Source: Bacilli bacterium | Lineage (GTDB): Bacteria; Bacillota; Bacilli; Tumebacillales; JAQBPP01 | Reading direction: 5' to 3' | DNA length: 12,975 bases | Assembly (NCBI GenBank): GCA_028287455.1 | Contig: JAQBPP010000224.1 | Span: forward strand, 1-12,975 | Shown: positions 1 to 5,604 of the stretch, piece after piece | Layout of the letters: each line of letters begins with the position of its first letter | Position numbering within the stretch: position 1 is the stretch's first letter | Program-made: the position numbers and the translations under genes | Notes under the pieces: generated by a model | Seen by the model: the letters and a program-made list of their open reading frames with translations, nothing else | Databases searched by the model: none | What the model was told of the DNA's origin: nothing

Positions 1-2
1 TC

Positions 3-167
3 GGCTCCGGGATTGGTAATGTGGTAGGCGGCACATTGTCAGGAGCAGCCAATCTGGTTGGAGGGGTAGCGTCTGGCGTTGGAAACCTCGCAGGCGGGGC
101 AGCCACGGGTGTCGGAAACGTGGCAGGCGGAGTCGTGGCAGGGACTGGAAATGCAGTCAGCGGATTA
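3..167 (+). repeat. Five tandem 33-bp (11-codon) repeats encoding Gly/Asn units
   Basis: Units are 3-35, 36-68, 69-101, 102-134 and 135-167. Each encodes xSGxGNxxGGx with Asn at unit position 6 and a GG (once SG) at positions 9-10. The nucleotide sequences differ between units more than the protein does, which points to an old, selected protein repeat rather than a recent slippage. The array probably continues upstream of the window. Confidence 0.8.
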
Positions 168-536
168 ACTGGGGGCAATCGAGACACCGGTGCCGCTGGG
201 CAGGACGCTTATACAAACACCACCACTTATGTAAATCCACGAACCCAGCCTAGACCGGACCGTTCCGGTACGTACGTAGCGGATCGTCGCGGTATGGTAC
301 GCAGCATGCAGGACCGAGCTGCAGCACCTGACCGGCCGCAAGTGTACCGCAGCGCGGGTGTCGATCCCCGGCTGCAGCAGCGTGTCAGCGATACTGTGAA
401 ATCAGCGAACCCGAGTATTATGTATGTGTACGTCACGGACGATCCTAACGCGATTGCCAGTCTGCAATCCACAAGCACAACAGGACGAACCGATTACCGT
501 CCGCTGATCGATCAGATTTTCCCATCCGCAAGGTAA
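3..536 (+). CDS. YhcN/YlaJ-like spore protein, 5'-truncated by window edge
   Basis: The frame is open from the first codon of the window (position 3), so the true start and any lipoprotein signal lie upstream; the GTG at 21 is inside the repeat region and is unlikely to be the start. The visible N-terminal part is five 11-residue repeats rich in Gly, Asn, Ala and Val (pattern xSGxGNxxGGx), a glycine-zipper-like low-complexity domain. A polar linker follows, then a C-terminal part with a VDPRLQQRVSD helix and the strand-like segment SIMYVYVTDDPNAIASL. That order resembles the C-terminal half of YhcN/YlaJ sporulation lipoproteins, which sit in the spore inner membrane or cortex region. Family assignment rests on recall of the pattern and the sporulation setting. 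A hairpin terminator follows the stop. Confidence 0.6.
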   Translation, partial: GSGIGNVVGGTLSGAANLVGGVASGVGNLAGGAATGVGNVAGGVVAGTGNAVSGLTGGNRDTGAAGQDAYTNTTTYVNPRTQPRPDRSGTYVADRRGMVRSMQDRAAAPDRPQVYRSAGVDPRLQQRVSDTVKSANPSIMYVYVTDDPNAIASLQSTSTTGRTDYRPLIDQIFPSAR

Positions 537-553
537 TCCTGTCACAATTTTTC

Positions 554-586
554 GGGGGAGTGCATGACTCCCCTCCCTCTTTCTCT
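554..586 (+). terminator. Probable rho-independent terminator after the YhcN-like gene
   Basis: GGGGAGT (555-561) pairs perfectly with ACTCCCC (567-573) across the loop GCATG, followed by a pyrimidine/T-rich stretch (ccctctttctct). The T tract is interrupted, so termination strength is uncertain. Confidence 0.6.
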
Positions 587-600
587 GTCAGCCGGTTGAT

Positions 601-629
601 TTGCTTTTTGCGTTGAGGTAATATATATA
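601..629 (+). promoter_or_regulatory. Putative sigma-A promoter of ppiB
   Basis: A -35-like TTGCTT (601-606) is separated by 17 nt from a -10-like TATATA (624-629), about 45 nt upstream of the ppiB start and downstream of the preceding terminator. The -35 is only a partial match. Confidence 0.45.
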
Positions 630-672
630 CTCTTACATAAATGTTTTGTCATTGAAAAAAGGAGGATTTTAA

Positions 673-1122
673 ATGAAAAAAGCAATAATTGAATTAGAAA
701 AAGGCGGCACAATGGAATTCGAAATGTTTGATGAACACGCGCCAGGTACAGTGGCCAATTTTGAGAAATTAGCGAATGACGGCTTTTATGACGGACTTAC
801 ATTTCACCGTGTTATCCCTGGTTTTGTGGCTCAGGGCGGATGCCCGCTTGGGACAGGAACGGGCGGGCCCGGTTACACCATTAAATGTGAAGTGGAAAAC
901 AACCCGCATAGGCATGAGCGCGGAGCATTATCTATGGCTCATGCTGGACGCAACACCGGGGGCTCTCAATTTTTCCTCGTGCATGACCGCAAAACGACTG
1001 CGCATTTGGACGGAAATCATACGGTTTTCGGACAGCTTTTAACAGGAGACGAATGCATCGATCAAATTAAGCAAAACGACAAGATGAAGTCAATTCGCGT
1101 GGTTGAACAACAAAGTGCGTAG
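673..1122 (+). CDS. ppiB: Peptidyl-prolyl cis-trans isomerase, cyclophilin type
   Basis: This 149-residue protein is a single-domain bacterial cyclophilin that isomerises Xaa-Pro peptide bonds during folding. It has no signal peptide and should be cytoplasmic. Diagnostic segments are FHRVIPGFVAQGG (residues 44-56, with the catalytic Arg46 and Gln54), GRNTGGSQFFLV (93-104) and HLDGNHTVFGQL (112-123). The position that is Trp in cyclosporin-sensitive cyclophilins is His112, as is common in bacterial enzymes. The length is normal for the short PpiB class. The start is fixed by the strong Shine-Dalgarno AAAGGAGG ending 7 nt before the ATG. A small gene follows 12 nt after the stop and is probably co-transcribed. 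Confidence 0.95.
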   Translation: MKKAIIELEKGGTMEFEMFDEHAPGTVANFEKLANDGFYDGLTFHRVIPGFVAQGGCPLGTGTGGPGYTIKCEVENNPHRHERGALSMAHAGRNTGGSQFFLVHDRKTTAHLDGNHTVFGQLLTGDECIDQIKQNDKMKSIRVVEQQSA

Positions 1123-1134
1123 ATTTACGACTGA

Positions 1135-1359
1135 ATGCCTCCAGTTTTCGGTTACACTAGGCCGGACTGGGGTGAAAACGAGTTGAAATTTTACTTAAAC
1201 GAACTTGGTGTAAAACAGGTTCAAGCTTTAGCCAAAGAACTCGGCATCGCTCCCTCCTATAAATCAGGCGGAGTCCGCATCAGAAAAAACAAAGCCCGCT
1301 TGATCCGCGACATCAGACGAATGCTGCAGCAGCGGGAAACGGGCGAGTCTTTTGTTTAG
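1135..1359 (+). CDS. Small basic protein with SAP/Rho-N-like helix-extension-helix motif
   Basis: A 74-residue protein begins 12 nt after the ppiB stop. Residues 25-63 (VKQVQALAKELGIAP, then a basic GGVRIRKNKARLIRDIRRML segment) match the layout of SAP/LEM-like or Rho N-terminal domains: helix, LGI turn, then a basic helix starting KARLI. Such domains bind nucleic acids, so a DNA- or RNA-binding role is possible but inferred only from this pattern. There is no recognisable Shine-Dalgarno before ATG 1135 and an in-frame stop lies immediately upstream, so translation may depend on coupling to ppiB. An in-frame TTG at 1183, preceded by GGGGTG, is an alternative start. I recognise no specific family. 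Confidence 0.65.
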   Translation: MPPVFGYTRPDWGENELKFYLNELGVKQVQALAKELGIAPSYKSGGVRIRKNKARLIRDIRRMLQQRETGESFV

Positions 1360-1369
1360 CTCGATCCAT

Positions 1370-1396
1370 CGCCTATTTTCGCGGAAGTAGGCGTTT
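1370..1396 (+). terminator. Hairpin after the SAP-like gene, possible terminator
   Basis: CGCCTA (1370-1375) pairs with TAGGCG (1388-1393), and the stem extends through TTTT/GAAG with two G-T pairs to the loop CGCG. Only a short TTT follows, so it is a weak terminator or a transcript 3'-end stabiliser. Confidence 0.45.
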
Positions 1397-1506
1397 CACC
1401 CTTTCCAAATTACCCGTTTTTGCATCCTCTAAAGTGAAGCCTGGCGCACATCCAGGCCGCCAGTGAAATTGGCTGAACTTTTGATGTATGGAAAGGGGAA
1501 TGTTTC

Positions 1507-1635
1507 ATGTACGGCATTTTTGGAGGTTACACTCGCTGGGCGGTAGTATTTCTGATCATCTTTGTCCTGTTCTTCTTATTAGTTCCCGGCGGTATGCCGC
1601 TTCAGGCTACCACCACCTGTGTTTGCAGTTACTAA
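1507..1635 (+). CDS. YjcZ-like small spore membrane protein, 42 aa
   Basis: The frame starting ATG TAC GGC encodes 42 residues: a Gly/aromatic head (MYGIFGGYTRWA), one strongly hydrophobic helix (about residues 12-26, AVVFLIIFVLFFLLV), a PGG turn and a Cys-containing tail ending CVCSY. This glycine-rich head plus single membrane helix and short tail resembles YjcZ-type small sporulation proteins, though those more often end in GCSC-like tails. The Shine-Dalgarno AAAGGGGA (1492-1499) lies 7 nt before the ATG, which selects this frame over the longer overlapping open frame starting at 1488. A 14-bp hairpin terminator begins 30 nt after the stop, making a tidy monocistronic unit. The family call is by resemblance only. 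Confidence 0.7.
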   Translation: MYGIFGGYTRWAVVFLIIFVLFFLLVPGGMPLQATTTCVCSY

Positions 1636-1664
1636 GCGGTGCACAAGCTAGTCACCCGTCCTAC

Positions 1665-1711
1665 AGGGTGTTTCTGCCAAAGATGGTTTGCGGCAGAAGC
1701 ACCCTTTCTTT
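1665..1711 (+). terminator. Rho-independent terminator of the 42-codon gene
   Basis: AGGGTGTTTCTGCC (1665-1678) pairs with GGCAGAAGCACCCT (1692-1705) over 14 bp with a single T-G wobble and a 13-nt loop. TTTCTTT follows at 1705-1711. Confidence 0.75.
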
Positions 1712-1720
1712 ACCAGTCGT

Positions 1721-1752
1721 TAAAAAAGAGTCTCCCTCTGCTGGAGACTCTT
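1721..1752 (-). terminator. Rho-independent terminator of the Tyr/His-rich coat-like gene
   Basis: AAGAGTCTCC (1726-1735) and GGAGACTCTT (1743-1752) form a perfect 10-bp stem with a 7-nt loop. On the minus strand it is followed by TTTTTTA. It lies 22 nt beyond the stop codon of the minus-strand gene and back to back with the plus-strand terminator at 1665-1711. Confidence 0.85.
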
Positions 1753-1774
1753 CGACCCTGGTGATCCTTGCAGT

Positions 1775-2194
1775 TTAGATAATAAACGGCGGACGAATGA
1801 ACGGACCGCCATACCACCCGTACGGCATGAACGGACGCGCATATCCGAATGGCATAAACGGAAATTGCCGGTAATCCTGCTGGCCTTCTCCCTGAGACAT
1901 CTGGTCCTCCCGGTATACCGGGTAGTGTTGGTGCATGCCGTCACCATAGTAGGGATGCGACCAGGAAGCACCATACATGCCGTGTCCATAGCCGTAGTGT
2001 GGGTGATACTGATGGTGATGGTATGGATAATGGTGCGGGTATTGCTGATAGTGCCCATACGGCTGCTGTCCGTAACCCTGTTGTCCATATGGCTGCTGAC
2101 CGTATGAATACTGTGGGGATCCTGGCATCATCTGCCGCTGCTGTGGCGCGGCAGCAGTCGCGCGGGTCTCGTTTCGAGTATCTTCGTTGGACAT
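1775..2194 (-). CDS. Tyr/His/Gln-rich low-complexity protein, probable spore coat protein
   Basis: A 139-residue protein of low complexity. A short charged head (MSNEDTRNETRATAAAPQQR) is followed by QQPYGQQ/GYGQQ repeats (about residues 32-46), a His/Tyr-dense stretch (about 47-72), a mixed polar segment, and a C-terminal Pro/Phe/Gly tail ending FIRPPFII. It has no signal peptide or membrane helix. Composition of this kind is typical of spore coat and crust proteins, where Tyr can be cross-linked and His clusters may bind metal; no specific family is recognised. The start has the Shine-Dalgarno AGGGAGAG 7 nt upstream. The sigma-K-like promoter and dedicated terminator support expression late in the mother cell. 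Frames on the other strand here are shadows produced by the repetitive codons. Confidence 0.75.
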   Translation of the reverse strand: MSNEDTRNETRATAAAPQQRQMMPGSPQYSYGQQPYGQQGYGQQPYGHYQQYPHHYPYHHHQYHPHYGYGHGMYGASWSHPYYGDGMHQHYPVYREDQMSQGEGQQDYRQFPFMPFGYARPFMPYGWYGGPFIRPPFII

Positions 2195-2215
2195 CTTGAT
2201 CTCTCCCTAGTTGAA

Positions 2216-2259
2216 TTTCTATCCCAAACATCGGAACACTCCAATCTATGGGATAGAAA
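2216..2259. repeat. Perfect 11-bp inverted repeat, candidate operator
   Basis: TTTCTATCCCA (2216-2226) and TGGGATAGAAA (2249-2259) are exact reverse complements separated by 22 nt. The dyad axis (2237.5) falls near the transcription start predicted from the sigma-K-like promoter, so each arm is two helical turns from the other around the start site. It could be a protein-binding site or a 5'-leader feature; the long spacer favours DNA binding. Confidence 0.6.
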
Positions 2260-2270
2260 ACCACTAGGTT
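2243..2270 (-). promoter_or_regulatory. Sigma-K-like promoter of the coat-like gene
   Basis: Read on the minus strand, AACC (2270-2267) is followed after 16 nt by CATAGATTG (starting at 2250), close to the sigma-K pattern mACm-16/17-CATAnnnTA, with one mismatch in the final base. It lies about 50 nt upstream of the coat-like start codon. Confidence 0.4.
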
Positions 2271-2318
2271 CATGTCTACCAATTAAAATGGGCGCATTTG
2301 CATCAGTTTGGGCGGCGA

Positions 2319-2765
2319 CTAGCTCTCCTCAGGCAGTTCGACTGGGTGCCAGTTGTGCAGCCTGATCACAAGCTCCGGGTCTGCCAGTTTGATAACCGGC
2401 GCTTGTGCGGCAACTGCTGCTTCAGACAAGCTTCTGCCTGAATCCTTGCAGTTTGAATGAAAGCGGATCATATCCTCTGTGAACTCGCTAGATTGAATCC
2501 CTTCATACATGGCAGGAAACTGCTGCAGATAATGGACGCCGCGGGACAGCATAACAGCCGCACCACGTCTGTTGCCGCGCGAAAGATGATACAAAGACAC
2601 CGCCAGTTGAATAAGCCCTTTAAGAAAATCACCGCTGCCTGAATTCAGCCATAAATACTCTCCATGCTCATGGCACTCGAAGAAATCCCGTTTGACATTA
2701 AAGTAATAAAGATAATTCAAATAGTAAGGAGAATCCAGTATTGGAGCAGATTCCTTCACCGACAT
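2319..2765 (-). CDS. DUF309 family protein
   Basis: This 148-residue protein carries the DUF309 signature in two helices: DFFECHEHGEYLWL (residues 27-40, with the Glu-Cys-His-Glu metal-like cluster) and FLKGLIQLAVSLYHLSRGN (47-65). DUF309 proteins (for example B. subtilis YpuF) are small all-helical proteins of unknown biochemical role. The C-terminal third (KLADPELVIRLHNWHPVELPEES) is an extra tail of unclear function. An in-frame ATG ten codons upstream (2795) has no ribosome site; the ATG at 2765 has GGAG 8 nt upstream, so I prefer it. The gene is divergent from the VanW gene, and the coat-like gene follows on the same strand 124 nt downstream with its own promoter. Confidence 0.85.
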   Translation of the reverse strand: MSVKESAPILDSPYYLNYLYYFNVKRDFFECHEHGEYLWLNSGSGDFLKGLIQLAVSLYHLSRGNRRGAAVMLSRGVHYLQQFPAMYEGIQSSEFTEDMIRFHSNCKDSGRSLSEAAVAAQAPVIKLADPELVIRLHNWHPVELPEES

Positions 2766-2791
2766 CCTCCAATCTCCATAAGAAAATAAAA

Positions 2792-2820
2792 GCATGTTTT
2801 CAAAAATGCACTCATACGAT
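2792..2820 (+). promoter_or_regulatory. Possible sigma-E-like promoter of the VanW gene
   Basis: GCATGTT (2792-2798), 14 nt, then CATACGAT (2813-2820) approximates the sigma-E pattern kmATATT-14/15-CATAcanT, with mismatches in the -35. It would start transcription about 35 nt before the VanW start codon. Confidence 0.3.
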
Positions 2821-2861
2821 TTGAATGTTGATTTTCTGACCGTTCAAAGGTGGAATGCTTA

Positions 2862-3599
2862 ATGAAAAAGCTGATTGTAATTCCTGTCGCCCTTGTAGTT
2901 GTTCTTGCACTAGGCTCCTATTCAATCACTAGTTATTACGATTCACAGCAGGCGACAGGCTTTATAGTGCCCGCCCTGCCAACAAATTTTCCGACGCTGC
3001 TGCCAGATCAAGCCCCTGATGATCCTGGCCTGGACACACAGCACAGTCAGGAAGAAGCCCAAATTAAGGAACAGAATAAAATAAAAGCCGCGGGACAGCA
3101 AGCTTACCTGGATAGTTTAAAAGACGTGGTCGGAACACAAATCGCAAGCTTCAGCACTTCACTTGCGGGACATGATGCCAGTGGGCGGATTCATAATATT
3201 GAGCTCGCCAATGCTAAAATTGACGGTACCTTATTATTGCCTGGCCAACCTTTCTCATTTAATGCAGTACTGGGTGACTCCAATGATCCGGCTGGCGGCT
3301 GGCAAGAAGCCACCGTTATTGTTGGTGAGGAATTTGAACAAGGGTACGGAGGAGGAATTTGCCAGGTGTCATCTACGCTTTTTAATGCGATTGCCCAAGC
3401 TAAATTAACCGTTATGGAACGCTACTCTCACAGCCTGCCGGTTGGATATGTTCCAGTCGGTCACGACGCAACCGTGTCATATCCAGAACTTGATTTCAAA
3501 TTCTTCAATTCCTTGCAAGCTCCAGTACGTGTTAAAGCCCGTATTCAGAATAACCAGGTGATTTGCGAGATTTATTCTTTACCCCCAAGAAGTTCTTGA
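2862..3599 (+). CDS. VanW family protein, membrane anchored
   Basis: A 245-residue protein with an N-terminal signal anchor (MKKLIVIPVALVVVLALGSY), a polar linker of about 80 residues rich in Gln, Glu and Asp, and a C-terminal VanW domain (about residues 100-235). Conserved VanW features are visible: LLLPGQPFSFNAVLG, GYGGGICQVSSTLFNA and an ERYSHSLPVGYVPVGHDATV segment. VanW domains occur in cell-envelope proteins of Gram-positives; the function is not established, and the name comes from a gene found in some vancomycin-resistance clusters, not from a proven role. A GTG at 2850 is in frame, but AAAGGTGG lies 8 nt before ATG 2862, which is preferred. The 3' end overlaps hprK by 28 bp in convergent orientation. 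Confidence 0.9.
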   Translation: MKKLIVIPVALVVVLALGSYSITSYYDSQQATGFIVPALPTNFPTLLPDQAPDDPGLDTQHSQEEAQIKEQNKIKAAGQQAYLDSLKDVVGTQIASFSTSLAGHDASGRIHNIELANAKIDGTLLLPGQPFSFNAVLGDSNDPAGGWQEATVIVGEEFEQGYGGGICQVSSTLFNAIAQAKLTVMERYSHSLPVGYVPVGHDATVSYPELDFKFFNSLQAPVRVKARIQNNQVICEIYSLPPRSS

Positions 3600-4498
3600 G
3601 CGATGCGATCTTCAAATGTTTTCAATGCATCATAACCTTGTTTATGCAGCCGCCAATTTTTGGCAGCAACCTCAATCATTGCCGCAATATTGCGTCCAGG
3701 CCGAATTGGAATCTCGATATGCGGTACGTCAACATCGATATATTTAACCGTTTTGCTTTTGGCATCCAGTGAATCAAATCGATGTTTTTCTTCCCAATGC
3801 GCGAGGAGGATATCCAAATCGATTTTGGTTTCCTCTTGAAACGAGCCTGAGCCGTACAGCTTCGGGATATCAATCAACCCAATCCCTCGCAGCGCGAGAA
3901 AATCCCGGTTGTTCCCGTTATGTGTACCGATTAACGAGTAAAAGCCTAGCTGCTTGAGGATTACCAGATCATCGGAAATCAGTCGGTGGCCTTTTTCGAT
4001 TAACTCAAGCGCTGCTTCGCTTTTACCGATGCCGCTTTCACCACGCAGCAAAATGCCAATACCAAACACATTGAGACAAACACCGTGTACGCCAATTTCC
4101 TTGGCCAACTCTTTTTCCAAATAATTATTGAGTTCACTGATAAAATTGGTTGTCTTCTTCGCAGTGCGCAAAAGTGGAATGCTATTTGCGGTACAATGCT
4201 TTTCAAAGTAAGTCAATTCTTCCTGACCGCGAGTGATGATGAAGCAAGGAGGGCCAATCTTCACCAGATCCCCGATGCGTTGATCCCGCTCCTCATGAGT
4301 TAAGGAATGTAAATAGGTCACTTCCTGCCTGCCAAGAATTTGAATGCGATCATGAGGATAGTAATCGAAAAATCCTGTAAACTCAAGCCCGGGCCGGTGA
4401 ATATCATCAATTTCAACGATACGTGCAAGGCCGTTCTGACCAGCAAGCACTTCCAGATTAAACTGATTGACCAGCTTCTGAATCGTAATCTTTTTCAT
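3572..4498 (-). CDS. hprK: HPr kinase/phosphorylase
   Basis: A 308-residue, full-length HprK: N-terminal domain (about 1-130) and C-terminal kinase domain (about 131-305). It phosphorylates HPr on Ser46 and removes that phosphate, controlling CcpA-dependent catabolite repression. Visible active-site features are His138 in VHGV, the P-loop GESGIGKS (153-160), SDD (175-177) and PIRPGRN (264-270). The family signature usually reads LEIRGLGI, but here it is LALRGIGL (201-208), so the conserved Glu is Ala202; the following GAGAV is GSGSF. This is either a divergent orthologue or a second copy. In many Bacillales hprK is followed by lgt; here it stands alone and converges on the VanW gene. The likely Shine-Dalgarno is weakly placed (AGGGG 10 nt and GGAG 2 nt upstream). 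Confidence 0.9.
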   Translation of the reverse strand: MKKITIQKLVNQFNLEVLAGQNGLARIVEIDDIHRPGLEFTGFFDYYPHDRIQILGRQEVTYLHSLTHEERDQRIGDLVKIGPPCFIITRGQEELTYFEKHCTANSIPLLRTAKKTTNFISELNNYLEKELAKEIGVHGVCLNVFGIGILLRGESGIGKSEAALELIEKGHRLISDDLVILKQLGFYSLIGTHNGNNRDFLALRGIGLIDIPKLYGSGSFQEETKIDLDILLAHWEEKHRFDSLDAKSKTVKYIDVDVPHIEIPIRPGRNIAAMIEVAAKNWRLHKQGYDALKTFEDRIAQELLGGKE

Positions 4499-4587
4499 TG
4501 CTCCAGAACCCCTAACTATTGAGTGCTCACGCAGATATAGGTTTAGTTAGAACAATAGCATACAAAGACCGAGGGTTCCACCCCAGC

Positions 4588-4630
4588 AAAAAAGCGCATG
4601 ACCGCTTTGGTTCCTGCTCGCGTCATGCGC
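4588..4630 (-). terminator. Rho-independent terminator of the dehydrogenase/reductase operon
   Basis: GCGCATGAC (4594-4602) pairs perfectly with GTCATGCGC (4622-4630) across a 19-nt loop. On the minus strand TTTTTT follows. It starts 10 nt beyond the aldo/keto reductase stop. Confidence 0.85.
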
Positions 4631-4639
4631 CCTATATTT

Positions 4640-5581
4640 TTAATCCGCCAAATTGCCTGCTCCGTCTAACCAGCGCAATTCTTCCACAGTCAGTTTGATT
4701 TGAGTGGCCTCAACGCAAGACTCAAGCTCTTGCAAATTTTGCGGGCCAATCAAGGCACAAGTTGGGAACGGCTGGTTTAGTACGTACGCAAGAGCGATTT
4801 GAATGGCAGTTGCGTTTCTTTCCTTCGCCAGTTGTTCAGCGCGGCGCAAACGTGCCCAGTTCGCTTCACTATAAAACACCCGAACTGTATCCTTGTCACC
4901 CTGCACATCGGGCGAAAATCTGCCCGTGAAAAAACCTCGCGCTTGGGAAGACCAGGAAAACAGCGGGAACTGGTGAGCCTCATGCCAGGCACATGTCGCA
5001 GCATCGGCGTGGACACAGCCCGCCCAGTAAGGCTCGTTTGCTTTTGCCAAGCTTAAATTGGGACTGCTAAACGTAAATCCAGTCAACCCATGCGCCTTGG
5101 CGTAATCGTTAGCCTCCTGCAAACGCTCACAAGTCCAATTAGACGCACCGAGTGCACCGATGCGACCCGCAGCAATATGCTCGTTCAGCGCTTCAACAAT
5201 CGGTCCAACGGGAACGTCAGGATTGTCGCGGTGCAAAGCGTAAAGGTCGATAAAATCGGTTTGCAGCCTGCGCAAGCTCTCTGTCAGATCTGCTGCAATC
5301 GCTTCTGATGTGACACGGGGACCTTGTGCGTTATGATGCGCCCCTTTGGTAAGAATTGTTATCTGTTCACGGTTATTGCGTTCAGATAGCCAGATGCCGA
5401 TTGCTTGTTCACTTTTGCCGCCTTTGTAAACATGCGCCGAATCGATCGTAGTTCCGCCCAATTTCACGAACTCATCAAGAATTTCACTCACCTGATCGAT
5501 GATCTCTGGCGCAAAATAATCCGAACCCATGACGAGCTGCGAGCACTTTTTATCCGATCCCTCAATCTGGATATATTCCAT
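4640..5581 (-). CDS. Aldo/keto reductase
   Basis: A 313-residue NAD(P)H-dependent oxidoreductase with a TIM-barrel fold. The catalytic tetrad is visible: Asp47 and Tyr52 (IDSAHVY), Lys79 (LTKGAH) and His117 (YALHRD). GASNW (about 145-149) and FSWSSQARGFFTGRF fit the usual barrel and cofactor segments. It most resembles the YdjG/IolS/YrpG branch that acts on sugars or small aldehydes, but the substrate cannot be read from sequence. The nearest Shine-Dalgarno (GGAG) lies 12 nt before ATG 5581, a little long. It is the second gene of an operon, 23 nt after the Gfo/Idh/MocA stop, and a terminator follows. The pairing suggests successive redox steps on a sugar or polyol (inference). Confidence 0.92.
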   Translation of the reverse strand: MEYIQIEGSDKKCSQLVMGSDYFAPEIIDQVSEILDEFVKLGGTTIDSAHVYKGGKSEQAIGIWLSERNNREQITILTKGAHHNAQGPRVTSEAIAADLTESLRRLQTDFIDLYALHRDNPDVPVGPIVEALNEHIAAGRIGALGASNWTCERLQEANDYAKAHGLTGFTFSSPNLSLAKANEPYWAGCVHADAATCAWHEAHQFPLFSWSSQARGFFTGRFSPDVQGDKDTVRVFYSEANWARLRRAEQLAKERNATAIQIALAYVLNQPFPTCALIGPQNLQELESCVEATQIKLTVEELRWLDGAGNLAD

Positions 5582-5604
5582 CTTCGCTCATTACTCCTTT
5601 TGAT

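Noticed and set aside
227..478. An 83-codon minus-strand frame inside the YhcN-like gene
   Set aside because: No ribosome site and no recognisable pattern; the plus-strand frame is protein-like throughout.
1440..1456. CCTGG/CCAGG small hairpin upstream of the 42-codon gene
   Set aside because: Only 5 bp with no T tract or conserved context; chance-level.
1488..1778. A 96-codon plus-strand open frame overlapping the 42-codon gene
   Set aside because: No ribosome site, runs through two terminators, and the peptide has no domain-like pattern; the frame at 1507 has a good ribosome site and a protein-like sequence.
1720..2282. Several open frames on both strands across the coat-like gene
   Set aside because: They are products of repetitive Tyr/His/Gln codons read in other frames; only 1775-2194 minus has a ribosome site, promoter and terminator.
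2319..2795. Longer DUF309 start at 2795
   Set aside because: No ribosome site for that ATG, and it overlaps the sigma-E-like -35 of the divergent gene; ATG 2765 has GGAG at 8 nt.
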